Assembly: GCF_033118175.1 (NCBI RefSeq)
Contig: NC_083714.1
Location: 5,084,001 to 5,148,000 of the forward strand
DNA from: Dama dama
Taxonomy: Eukaryota; Chordata; Mammalia; Artiodactyla; Cervidae
Reading direction: 5' to 3'
Length of the DNA: 64,000 nucleotides
A program made the translations under genes and the position numbers. Shown piece by piece: positions 1 through 12,776 of the stretch (the stretch's first letter is position 1; each line of letters opens with the position of its first letter). Under the pieces are notes generated by a model. The model did not search any database. It saw only the letters and a program-made list of their open reading frames with translations, and was not told the DNA's origin.

Positions 1-3000
1 AGGCCTCCTGGCGAGATGAGGCGGGGAACTAGGGCTTTCTCTAGTGTCTCCACAGGGGGTTCAGACATCCCTTCATCTTGTGAAATGAAAGACCATTTTG
101 CATTCAAGTCACTGCAGGGAATTCCGATCTTATTTCGAGACAAGGCATCTCGGTGTCCATTCCATTTGAAACAGCAAATTCAGGGTCCCTCTCACATACC
201 TATAACTGAGAGAAGCCTCCTCTTGAGGTGCTAGTGGAAAGTCTGTGTTCCTCTTGATTGGAAGCCAGGGAATCAGCTCTCATCTCAAGATGATTTGGGG
301 TACACGGAGCTTTTCTCTCATTGCTGTGCTGAACTTGATGTTCCTCTAGACTTGGGACGGTGTTCTCAGGAACCTCTGGAGTTGTCTAAAGGAAGTTAAG
401 CCACTTGTCATGTTTGATGGGGCACGCGGGATAGCTCTGGACCCAATGCAGTGGAATCGGACCTCATCTCGAGTTGGTTTGGTGTACCCGGATCTATTTC
501 GTGTTGCTGCACTGACCTCAGTGTTCTAGGCTTATGACAGTGTTCTTGGGGACTCTCTGGAGTTACATCAAGGAAGGCAAGGCTCCTTTCGTGTTGATGT
601 GGAACACGGAATTTCTCTGCATGCAATGCAGGGGAATCTGACCTCATCTCGCGGGGAGGGGGAAGTTTCATGGTTTTACTCAAGTTGCGGTGGGAAACTG
701 GGGTATGTTCTCAAGTTACGGCGGGCATGGCTCTTCAAAACTCGTGTTGGATCAGCGATGTCAGGACTCATGTCTAGTTGAGAGGGACACCTCAGGATTC
801 TCCTCGAGGCTTGGCAAGGATATAGGGATGCCTCTCGAGGTGAGGCGGGAGACCCAGAGTCCCTTTCCAGTTGCCACAGGGTTATTGGGATTCCTATCAA
901 TTTTCAAGAGGAGTCAGGCATTGTCTCCTTTTGAAGCATTGAACTCTGCGTGCCTCTCGAGTTGTCAAAGGGATGTGAGGCCTCCTGTCGAGATGAGGCG
1001 GGGAAATAGGCCTTTCTCTAGGGTCTCCACAGTGGATTCAGACATCCCTTCATCTTGTGAGATGAAAGACCAGCTTGCAGTCAAGACACTGCAGGGAATT
1101 CCGGCCTTATTTTGAGTCAGGGCATCTCGGTGTCCATTCCATTTGAGACAGCAAATTCAGTGTCCCTCTAACCTACATATAGCTGAGAGAAGCCTCCTAT
1201 TGAGGTGCTTGTGGAAAGTTGGCATTCCTCTTGAGTCAAAGCTGGGGAATCAGCTCTCATCTCGAGATGATTTGGGGTTCACGAGCTTTTCTTGTGTTGC
1301 TGTGCTGAACTTCGTGTTCCTCTAGACTTGGGATGGTGTTCTCAGAGAATCTCTGGAGTTGCCTAAAGGATGTCAAGCCACTTGTCATGTTTGAAGGGGA
1401 TCGCGGGATGGCTCTTGAGCCAATGCAGGGGAATCCGGCCTCATCTCGAGTTGATTTGGTGTACCTGGATCTATTACGTGTTGCTGCGCTGACCTCAGTG
1501 TCCCTCTAGACTTCTGACAGTGTTCTTGGGGACTCTCTGGAGTTCCGTCAAAGAAATAAAGGCTCCTTTCATGTTTGATGGAGAACAAGAATTGCTCTGC
1601 ACACAATGCAGGGGAAGCGGGCCTAATCTCTAGGCGAGGGGGAAGCCTCATGGTTTTTCTCGAGTTACCATGGGAACCTGGGTTATATTCTTTAGTTACG
1701 ATGGGGATGGCCCTTCAAAACTCGTGTTTGTTCAGTGACGTCAGGACTCCTGTCTAGTTGCGAGGTACAGCTCGGGATTCTACTTGAGGCTTGGTAGGGC
1801 AATAAGGATGCCTCTCGAGGTGAGTCGGGAGACCCAGGGTTCCTTTCCAGTTGCCACAGGGATATTAGGATCCCTATCAATTTTCAAGACGAGTCAGGCA
1901 TCATGCCCTTTTGAAGCATTGAACTCTGCATTCCTCTCGAGTTGTCAAAGGGATGTGCGGCCTCCTGTCGAGATGAGGTGGGGAACGAGGGCTTTCTCTA
2001 GGGTTTCTACAGGGGATTCAGACATCTCTTCATCTTGGGAGATGAAGACGAGCCTGCATTTAAGTCACTGCAGGGAGATCCGGCCTTATTTCGAGTCAGG
2101 GCATGTCAGTGTTCATTCCACCTGAGGCAGCAAACTCAGGGTCCCTCTCACATACATATAGCTGAGAGAAGCCTCCTCTTGAGGGGCTTGTGGAAAGTTG
2201 GCATTCCTCTTGAGTCGAAGCCAGGGAATCTGCACTCATCTTGAAATGATTTGGGGTACAAGGAGCTTTTCTAGAATTGCTTGCTGAATTTGGTGTTCCT
2301 CTAGGCTTGAGACGGTACTCTCTGGGAATCTCTGGAGTTGCCTAAAGGAAGTCAAGCAACTTGTCATGTTTGATGGGGAATGCGGGATGGCTTTGGAGAA
2401 AATGCAGGAGAATCGGGCCTCATCTCAAGTTGATTTGGAGTACACGGAGGGCTTTCGTGTTCCTGCGGTGACCTCAGGGTCCCTCTAGACTTGTCACTGT
2501 GTTCTTGGGGACTCTCTGGAGTTCCATCAAGGAAGTCAAGGCTCCTTTTGTGTTTGATGGGGAACACGGACTTACTCTGCATGCAGTGCAGGGGAATCGG
2601 GCCTCATCTCGTGGGGAGGGGAAAGTCTCATGGTTTTTCTCGAGTTGCGACAGGAACCTGGGTTATGTTCTCAAGTTACGGCGGGTATGGCCCTTCAAAA
2701 CTCGTGTTGGTTCAGCGATGTCAGGACTCCTGTCTAGTTGCGAGGGACACCTCGGGATTCACTTCGATGCTTGTTAGGACAATAGGGACCCCTCTTGAAG
2801 TGAGGCAGGATACCCAGTTTCCCTTTGCAGTTGCCACAGCTATATTTTGATTCCAATCAATTTTCAAGAGGAGTCATGCATCGTCTCTTTTTGAAGCACT
2901 GAACTCAGCGTGCCTCTTGAGTTTTCAAAGGGATGTGAGGCCTCATGTGAAGATGAGGCGAGGAACTGGGGATTTCTGTACGGTTTCCACAGGGGATTCA

Positions 3001-5880
3001 GACATCTCTTCATCTTGGGACATAACAAACGCACCTGCATTCAAGTCAATGTAGGGAATTCCAGCCTTATTTCGAGTCAGGGCATTTAGGTGTCCATTCC
3101 ACTTGAAGTAGCACATTCAGGGTCCCTTTCACATACCTAAAGCTGAGAGAAGCCTCCTCTTGAAGTGCCTGTGGACAGTTGGCGTTCCTCTTAATTCAAA
3201 GCCAAGGAATCAGCACTCATCTCGAGATGATTTGTGGTACATGGAGCTTTTCTCAAGTAGCTCTGCTGAACTTGGGGTTCCTCTAGACTTGGGATGGTGT
3301 TCTCGGGGAATCTCTTGACTTGCCTAAAGGAAGTCAAGCTACATGTGATGTTTCATGGGGAATGCAGGATGGCTCTGGAGCCAATGCTGGGGAATCGGGC
3401 CTGATCTGAAGTTGATTTGGGGTACGCGGAGCACTTTGTTGTTGTTGTTGGGAACTCAGTGTCCCTCGAGAATAGTGAGAGTGTTCTTGGGGACTCTCTG
3501 GAGTTCCATCAAGGAAGTCAAGGCTCCTTTCGTGTTTGATGGGGAACACGGACTTGCTCTGCACGCACTGCAGGGGAATGGGGCCTCATCTCATGGCGAG
3601 GGGGAAGTCTCACGGTGTTTCTCAAGTTGCGGCGGGAACATGGGCTATATTCTCGAGTTATGACTGGGATGGCCCTTCAAAACTCGTGATTGTTCAGCGA
3701 CGTCAGGACTCCTGTCTAGTAGCGAGGGACAACTTGAGATTGTCGACGAGGCTTGGAAGGGCAACAAGGACGCCTCTCGAAGTGAGGCAGTAGACCCAGG
3801 GACCCTTTCCAGTTGCCACAGGGATATTGGGATTCCTATCAATTTTCAAGAAGAGTCAGGCATCATCTCCTTTTGAAGCATTGAACTCCCCGTGCCTCTT
3901 GAGTATTCATAAGGATGTGAGGCCTCCTGTCGAGATGAGGTGGAGAATTGGGCTTTCTCTAAGGTCTCCACAGGGGATTCAGACATCCCTTCATCTTGTG
4001 AGATGAAAGACAAGCCTGCATTCAAGTCACTGCAGGGAAATCTGGCATTATTTCGAGTCAGGGTATCTTGGTGACCATTCCATTTGACGCAGCAAACTCA
4101 GGGTCCCTCTCACATAGCTATAGCTGACAGAAGCCTCCTCTTGAGGTGCTTGTGGAAAGTAGGCATTCCTCTTAATTTGAAGCCAGGGATTCAGCTCTCA
4201 TCTCGAAATGGTTTGGGGTATACAGAGCTTTTCTCGAGTTCCTGTTCTGAACTCGGTGTTCCTCTAGACTTGGGACGGTTTTCTGGGGGAATCTCTGGAG
4301 TTGTCTAAAGGAAGTCAAGCCACATGTCCTGTTTGGTGTGGAATGCAGGATTGCTCTGGAGCCAATGCAGGGGAATCAGGCCTCATCTCGAGTTGATTTG
4401 GGGTACATGGAGTTCTTTCACTTTGCTGCAGTGACCTCAGGGTCCCTCTAGATATGTGACAGTGTTCTTGGGGAGTATGTGGAGTTTCATCTAGGAAGTC
4501 AAGGCTCCTTTTGTGTTTAATGGGGAACATGGACTTGCACTGCACTTACTGCCGGAGAATCGGGCCTCATCTTGTGGCGAGGGGGAAGTCTCATGATTTT
4601 TGTCGAATTGCCGTGGGAACCTGGGTCATGTTCTAGAGATATGGCGTGGATGGCCCTTCAAAACTCGTGTTGGTTCAGCGACGTCAGAACTCCTATCTAG
4701 TTGTGAGGGATGTCTCGGTATTCTTCTCGAGGTTTGGCAGGGCAATAAGGATGCCTCTCGAGGTGAGGCAGGAGACCCAGGGTCCCTTTCCAGTTGCCAC
4801 AGGGATATTGGGATTCCTATCAATTTTCAAGAGGAGTCAGTCATTGTCTCCTTTTGAAGCATTGAACTCCTCGTGCCTCTTGAGTTTTCCAAGGGATGTG
4901 AGGCCTCCTGTCGAGATGAGGCGGGAAATTAGGGATTTCTCTAGGGTCTCCACAGGGAATTCAGACATCTCTTCATCTTGTGAGCTGATAGATGAGCCTG
5001 ATTTCAAGTCAGTGCAGGGAAATCCGGCCTTATTTCGAGTCAGGGCATCTCGGTGTCTATTCCACTTCAGGCAGCAAACTCAGGGTCCCTCTCACATACC
5101 TATAGCTGAGAGAAGCCTCCTCTTGAGGTGCTTGTGGAATTTTGGCATTCCTCTTGAATCAAAGCCAGGGAATCAGCTCTCATCTCGAGATGACTTAGGG
5201 TTCATGGAGCTTTTCACGAGTTGATGTGCTGATCTTGGTGTTCATCAAGATATGGGACTGTGTTCTCAGGGAATCTCTGTAGTTGCCTAAAGGAAGTCAA
5301 GGCACTTGTCATGTTTGATGGGGAATGCGGGTTGTCTCTGGAGCCAATGAAGGGGAATTGGGCCTCCTCTCGATTTGAGTTGCGGTACACTGAGCACTTT
5401 CCTGTTTCTCCGGTGACCTCAGGTTCCTCTAGACTTCTGACAGTGTTCTTGTGGATTCTCTGGAGTACCATCATTGAAATCAAGGCTCCTTTGGTGTTTG
5501 ATGGGTAACACGGACTTGCTCTGCATGCAGTGCAGGGGAATCGGGCCTCATCTCATGGCGAGGGGAAAATCTCCTTGTATATCTCGAGGTCGGCAAGAAC
5601 CTGGGGTATGTTCTCGAGTTACGGCGGGCATGGCTCGTCAAAACTCTTGTTCGATCAGCGACGTCAGGACACCTGTCTAGTTGCGAGAGACACCTCGGGA
5701 TTCTCCTCGAGGCTTGGCAGGGAAATAGGGACACCTCTCGAGGTGAGGCAGGACACCCAGGGTCCCTCTCCACTTGCCACAGGGATATTGGGATTCCTAT
5801 CAATATTCAAGAGAAGTCAGGCATCGTCTCCTTTTGAACCATTGAACTCCATGTGCCTCTCGAGTTGTCAAAGGGATGTG

Positions 5881-7045
5881 AGGCCTCCTGTCAAGATGAG
5901 GCGGGCAAATAGGCCTTTCCCTAACGTCTCCACAGTGGATTCAGACATCCCTTCATCTTGGGAGAAGAAAGATGATCCTGTATTAAATTCACTGCAGGGA
6001 AATCAGGCCTTATTTCGAGTCAGGGCATCTCGGTATCCATTCCACTTGAGGCAGCAAATTCAGAGTTACTCTCACATACCTACAGCTGACAGAAGCCTCC
6101 TCTTGAGGTGCTTGTGGAAAGTTGGCATTCCTCTTGAATTGTAGCCATGGAATCAGCTCTCATCTCAAAATGATTTGGGGTACACGGAGCTTTTTCTCGA
6201 GTGGCTGTCCTGAAATTTGTGTTCTTCTAGACTTGGGTCCATTTTCTCAGGGAATCTCTGGAGTTGCCCAAAGGAAGTCATGCCAGTGTCATGTTTGATG
6301 GGGAATCCGGGATGGCTCTGGAGCCAAAGCATGGTAATCGGACCTCCTCTCCATTTGATTTGGGGTACACGGAGCTCTTTCGTGTTGCTGGGCTGACCTC
6401 AGTGTCCATCTAGACTTGTTACAGGTTGCTTGGGGACTCTCTGGATTTCCATCAAAGAAGTCAAGGCTCCTTTGTTGTTGATGTGGAATACAGAATTTCT
6501 CTGCAAGCAATGTAGGGGAATCGGGCCTCATCTTGAATTGATATGGAGTACCCGGAGCACTATCTTGTTGCTGTGGGGACCTAAGGGTCCCTCTAAACTT
6601 GTGACAGTGTTCTTGGTGACTCTCTGGAGTTCCATCAAGGAAGTCAAGGCTCCTTTCATGTTTGATGGGGAACACAGACTTGCTCTGAATGCAGTGCAGG
6701 GGAATCGGACCTCATCTCGCAGCGAGGGGAAAGTCTCATGTTTTTTCTCGAGTTGCGGTGGGAACCTGGGTTATGTTCTCGAGTTATGATGGGGATGGTC
6801 CTTCAAAACTAGTGTTAGTTCAGCGATGTCAGGACTCCTGTCTAGTTGCGAGGGACACATCGGAATTCTCCTCGAGGCTTGGCAGGTCGATAGGGATGCC
6901 ACTCAAGGTGAGGCGGGAGATCCAGTTTCCTTTTCCAGTTGCCACAGGGATACTGGGATTCCTATCAATTTTCAAGAGGAGTCAGGCATCATCTCCTTTT
7001 GAAGCATTGAACTCCACGTGCCTCTGGAGTTGTCAAAGGGATGTG
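5881..7045 (+). repeat. Expanded satellite A unit (1165 bp, +185)
   Basis: This unit is 185 bp longer than its neighbours. The extra length is a third copy of an internal ~184-bp block, at about 6,440-6,625. The block carries the landmarks ccatcaa-aagtcaaggctcc, a following gatgggga-like stretch, and tgacagtgttcttgg. Normal units hold two related blocks of this kind side by side, so slippage or unequal exchange between them explains the gain. Confidence 0.8.
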
Positions 7046-7159
7046 AGGCCTCCTGTCGAGATGAGTCGGGGAACTAGGGCTTTCTCCAGGGTCTTCACAT
7101 GGGATTCAGACATCCCTTCATCTTGTGAGCTGATAGACGAACCTGTATTCAAGTCACTG

Positions 7160-9178
7160 CAGCGAATTCCAGCCTTATTTCGAGTCAGGGCATCTCGGTG
7201 TCCATTCCACTTGAGGCAGCAAACTTAGGGTCCCTCTCACATACCTATAGCTTGGAGAAGCCTCCTCTTGAGGTGGTTGTGGAAAGTTGGTGTTCCTCTT
7301 GAATCTAAGCCAGGGAATGAGCTCTCATCTCGAGATGATTTAGGGTTCATGGAGCTTTTCTCGAGTTGCTGTGCTGAACTTGGTGTTCCTCTAGGTATGG
7401 GCGATGTTCTTGGGGAATCTCTCGAGTTGTAAAGGAAGTCAAGCCACTTGTCCTGCTTGATGGGGAATGCTGCATTCCTCTGGAGCCAATGCAGGGAATT
7501 GCGCCTCATCTCGAGTTGATTCGGGGTACCAGAAGCTCCTTTGTGTTGCTGCAGTGAACTCAGGGTGCCTCTAGATATGTGACAGAGTTATTGGGTACTA
7601 TGTGGACTTTCATCTCAAATGTCAAGGCTCCTTTCGTGTTTGATGGGGAACACGGACTTGCTCTGCACGCAATGCAGGGGACTTGGGCCTCATCTCGCGG
7701 CGAGGAAGAAGTCTCATGGTTTTTCTTGAGTTGCGGCTGGAACCTGGGGTATGTTCTCGAGTTCCGGCGGTGATGGCCCTTCAAAACTCATGTTGGTTCA
7801 GTGACGTCAGGACTCCTGTCTAGTTGCGAGGGACACCTTGGGATTCTCCTCGAGGCATGGCAGGGCAATAGGGATGCCTCTTGAGGTGAGGCCAGAGACC
7901 CAGGGTCCCTTTCCAGTTGCCACAGGGATAATGGGATTCCTTTCAATTTTCAAGAGGAGTCAGGCATCGTCTCCTTTGGAAGCATTGAACTCCGCATGCC
8001 TCTTGATTTGTCAAAGGGATGTGAGGCCTCCTGTCGAGATGATACGGGGAACTAGGGCTTTCTCTAGGGTCTCCAGAGGGGATTCTGACATCCCTTCATC
8101 TTGTGAGCTGATAGACGAGCCTGCATTCAAGTCACTGCAGGGAAATTGGGCCTTATTTCGAGTCAGGGCATCTCGGTGTCCATTCCACTTGAGGCAGCAA
8201 ACTTAGGGTCCCTCTCACATACCTATAGCTTGGAGAAGCCTCCTCTTGAGTTGGTTGTGGAAAGTTGGTGTTCCTCTTGAATCTAAGCCAGGGAATGAGC
8301 TCTCATCTCGAGATGATTTAGGGTTCATGGAGCTTTTCTCGAGTTGCTGTGCTGAACTTGGTGTTCCTCTAGGTATGGGCGATGTTCTTGGGGAATCTCT
8401 CGAGTTGTAAAGGAAGTCAAGCCACTTGTCCTGCTTGATGGGGAATGCTGCATTCCTCTGGAGCCAATGCAGGGAATTGGGCCTCATCTCGAGTTGATTC
8501 GGGGTACCAGAAGCTCCTTTGTGTTGCTGCAGTGAACTCTGGGTGCCTCTAGATATGTGACAGAGTTCTTGGGTACTATGTGGACTTTCATCTAAAATGT
8601 CAAGGCTCCTTTCGTGTTTGATGGGGAACACGGACTTGCTCTGCACGCAATGCAGGGGACTTGGGCCTCATCTCGCGGCGAGGAAGAAGTCTCATGGTTT
8701 TTCTTGAGTTGCGGCTGGAACCTGGGGTATGTTCTCGAGTTCCGGCGGTGATGGCCCTTCAAAACTCATGTTGGTTCAGTGACGTCAGGACTCCTGTCTA
8801 GTTGCGAGGGACACCTTGGGATTCTCCTCGAGGCATGGCAGGGCAATAGGGATGCCTCTCGAGGTGAGGCCAGAGACCCAGGGTCCCTTTCCAGTTGCCA
8901 CAGGGATAATGGGATTCCTTTCAATTTTCAAGAGGAGTCAGGCATCGTCTCCTTTGGAAGCATTGGACTCCGCGTGCCTCTTGATTTGTCAAAGGGATGT
9001 GAGGCCTCCTGTCGAGATGATACGGGGAACTAGGGCTTTCTCTAGGGTCTCCAGAGGGGATTCTGACATCCCTTCATCTTGTGAGCTGATAGACGAGCCT
9101 GCATTCAAGTCACTGCAGGGAAATTGGGCCTTATTTCGAGTCAGGGCATCTCGGTGTCCATTCCACTTGAGGCAGCAA
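7160..9178 (+). repeat. Recent tandem duplication of one satellite A unit
   Basis: Two consecutive 978-bp copies are almost identical, with roughly ten substitutions seen by eye (for example 7495 region gaattgcgcc against gaattgggcc, and gagttattgg against gagttcttgg). They share private variants, including cttggagaagcc, aaaggaagtc directly after gttgt, and gatacgggg. Other neighbouring units differ at many more sites, so this is the youngest duplication I can see in the forward arm. Similarity breaks down to the left of ~7,160 and to the right of ~9,178. Confidence 0.8.
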
Positions 9179-11943
9179 ACTCCAGGTTCCTCTCACATAC
9201 CTATAGCTGAGAGAAGCCTCGTCTTTTGGTGCTTGTGGAACTTTGGCATTCCTCTTAAGTTGAAGCCAGGGAATGAGCTCTGATCTCGAGATGACTTAGG
9301 GTTCATGAAGCTTTTCTTGAGTTGTTGTTCTGATCTTGGTGTTCCTCTAGACTTGGGTCCGTGTTCTCGGGGAATCTCTGGAGTTGCCTAAATGAAGTCA
9401 GACCACTTGTCATGGTTGATCGGGAACCGGGATGGCTCTGGAGCCAAAGCAGGGGAATTGGACCTCCTCTCGAGTTGATTTGGCATAGACGGAGCTCTTT
9501 CATGTTGCTGCGCTGACCTCAGTGTCCCTCTAGACTTGTTACAGTTTTCTTGGTGACTCTCTGCAGTTCCATCAAGGAAGTCAAAGTTCCTTTCGTGTTT
9601 GATGGATAACACGGATTTACTCTGCATGCAGTGCAGGGGAATTGGGCCTCATCTCGCGTAGAGGGGAAAGTCTTATCATTTTTCTCCAGTTGCGACGGGA
9701 TCCTGGGTTATGTTCTTGAGTGACGCCGGGTATGGCCTTCAAAACTCGTGTTGGTTCAGCGACATCTCGACTCTTGTCTAGTGGTGAGGGACACCTCGGG
9801 ATTCACCTCGAGGCTTGGCAGGACAATAGGAATGCCTCTCGAAGTGAGGCAGGATACCCAGTTTCCCTTTGCAGTTGCCAAAGGTATATTAGGATTCCTA
9901 TCAATTTTCAAGAGAAGTCAGGCATCATGTCTTTTTGAAGCATTGATCTTCGCGTGCCTCTAGAGGTTTCAAAGGGATGTGAGGCCTCATGTCGAGATGA
10001 GGCAGGGAACTAGGGATTTCTCTAGGGTCTCCACAGGGGATTCAGACATCCCTTCATCTTGTGAGATGAAAGACGCGCCTGCACTCAAGTCAATGCAGAG
10101 AATTCTGGCCTTATTTCGAGTCAGGGCATTTCGGTGTCCATTCCAATTGAGGCAGCAAACTCTGGGTCCCTTTCACATACATATAGCTGAGACTAGCCTC
10201 CTCCTGAATTGCTTGTGGAAAGTTGGTATTCCTCTTAATTCGAAGCCAAGGATTCAGCTCACATCTCGAAATAATTTGGGGTAAATGGAGCTTTTCTGGA
10301 GTTTCTGTGCTGAACTTGGTGTTCCTCTAGACTTGGGACGGTGTTCTCAGGGAATCTCTGGAGTTGCCTAAAGGAAGTCAAGCAACATGTCCTGTTTGAT
10401 GGGGAATGCGGGATGGCTCTGCATCCAACGCAGTGGAATTGGGACTCATCTCGAATTGATTTGGGTTACACGGAGCTCTTTCCTGTTGCTGCAGTGACGT
10501 CAGGGTCCCTCTAGAAATCTGACAGTGTTCTTGGGGACTATGTGGAGTTTCATCTAGGAAGTCAAGGCTCCTTTCATGTTTGATGGGGAACACGTACTTG
10601 CTCTGCACTCAATGCAGTTGAATCGGGCCTCATCTCACGGCGAGGAGGATGTCTCATGCTTTTTGTCGAGATGCAGAGGGAACCTGGTGTATTTTCTCGA
10701 GTTACGCCGGGGATGGCCCTTCAGAACCCGTGTTGGATCAGCGACATCAAGACTCCTGTCTAGTTGCGAGGGACACCTCGGGATTCACCTCGAGGCCTGG
10801 CAGGGCAATAGGGACGCCTCTCAAGTTGAGGCAGGAGACCCAGTGTCCCTTTCCAGTTGCCACAGGGATATTGGGATTCCTATCAATTTTCAAGAGGAGT
10901 CAGGCATCGCCTACTTTTGAAGCATTGAACTCCACGTGTCTCCTGAATAGCCAAAGGGATGTGAGGCCTCCTCTCGAGATGAGACAGGAAACTAGGGCTT
11001 TCTCTAGGGTCTCCACAGGGGATTCAGACATCTCTTCATCTTGTGAGATGAAAGACGAGCCTGCATTCAAATCACTGCAGGGAAATCCGGCCTTGTTTCG
11101 AGTGAGGGCATCTCGGTGTCCATTCCACTTGAGGCAGCAAAATCAGGGTCCCTCTCAGATACCTATAGCTGAGAGCAGCCTCCTCTTGAGGTACCTGTGG
11201 AACTTTGGCATTCCTCTTGAGTCAAAGGCAGGGAATCAGCTCTCATCTCGAGATGATTTGGGGTTCACAGAGCTTTTCCCGAGTTGATGTGCTGAACTTG
11301 GTGTTCCTCTAGATATGGTGCGTTGTTCTCGGAGAATCTCTAGAGTTGCCTAAAGGAAGTCAAGCCACTTGTCAGGATGGATGGGAAACGCGGAATGGCT
11401 CTGGTGCCGACGCAGGGGAATTGGACCTCATCTCGAGTTGATTTGGCGTACACGGAACTCTTTCATGTTGCTGCGGTGACATCAGGGTCCCTCTAGATTT
11501 GTGACAGTGTTCTTGGGGACACTGGATTTCCATCAAGGAAGTCAAGGCTCCTTTCATGATTGATGGGGAACATGGATTTGCTCTGCATGCAATGCATGGG
11601 AATCAGGCCTCCTCTCGTGGGGAGGGGGAAGTCTCATGGATTTTCTCGAGTTGCGGTGGAAACCTGGGGTATATTCTCGAGTGACGACGCGGATGGCCCT
11701 TCAAAATTCCTGTTGGTTCAGCTATGGCAGGATTCCTGTCTAGTTGAGAGGGACACCTCGGGATTCTCCTCAAGGCTTGACAGGCCAATAGGGACGCCTC
11801 TTGAAGTGAGGCATGAGATCCAGAGTCCCTTTCCAGTTGCCAGAGCGATACTGTGACTCCTGTCAGTTTTCAAGAGGAGTCAGGCTTCCTCTCCTTTGGA
11901 AGCACTGAACTCCACGTGCCTCTCGAGTTGTCAAAGGGATGTG

Positions 11944-12776
11944 AGGCCTCCTGTCATGATGCTGCGGGGAACTAGGGCTTTCTCTAGGGTCTCCACAGGG
12001 GATTCAGACATCCCTATATTTTCTGAGATGAAAGAAGAGCCTGCATTCAAGTCACTGCAGGGAAATCCGGCCTTATTTCGAGTCAGGGCGTCAGGGAGTC
12101 CATTCCACTTGAGGCAGCAAACTCAGGGTCCCTCTCCAGTACTTATACCTGAGAGAAGCCTCCTCTTTACGTGTTGTTTAAAGCTGGCATTCCTCTTGAG
12201 TCAAAGCCAGGGAATCAGCTCTCATCTTGAGAAGATTTGGGGTACACGGAGATGTTTTCGAGTTGCTGTGCTGAACGTGGTGTTCCTCTATACTTGGGAT
12301 GGGGTTCTCGGGAAATCTTTGGAGTTGCCTAAAGGAAGTCAAGCCAATTGTCGTGTTTGACGGGGAACGCGGGATGGCTCTGGAGCAAATGTAGGGGAAT
12401 CTGGCCTCATCTTGTTTTCATTTTGGGTACACTGTGCTCTTTCGTGTTGCTGTGGTGACCTCAGGGTCCCTCTAGACATGTGACAGTGTTCTTTGGAATC
12501 GCTGGATTTGAATCAAGGAATTCAAGGCTCCTTTCATGTTTGACGGGAACATGGAATTCCTCTGCACGCAGTGTAGGGGATTCTGGTCTCATCTCTCATC
12601 GATCGGGAAGTCTCATGGGCAATAAGGACCCCTCTCAATATGAGGCGGGAGACCCAGGGTCCCTTTCCAGTTGCCACAGGGATATTGGGATTCCTATCAA
12701 CATTCAAGAGGAGTCAGGCACCTCTCCTTTTGAGGCATTGAACTCTGCGTGAATCTCGAGTTATCAAAGGGATGTG
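11944..12776 (+). repeat. Satellite A unit with a 147-bp internal deletion
   Basis: The unit is 833 bp long. At ~12,617-12,620 the text jumps from aagtctcatgg directly to gcaataagg. The intervening sub-repeats present in all other units (from tttttctcgag to cttggcag) are missing. The ends share only gg. The loss is not a multiple of 31 bp, unlike the 184-bp steps elsewhere, so it looks like a simple microhomology deletion. Confidence 0.8.
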
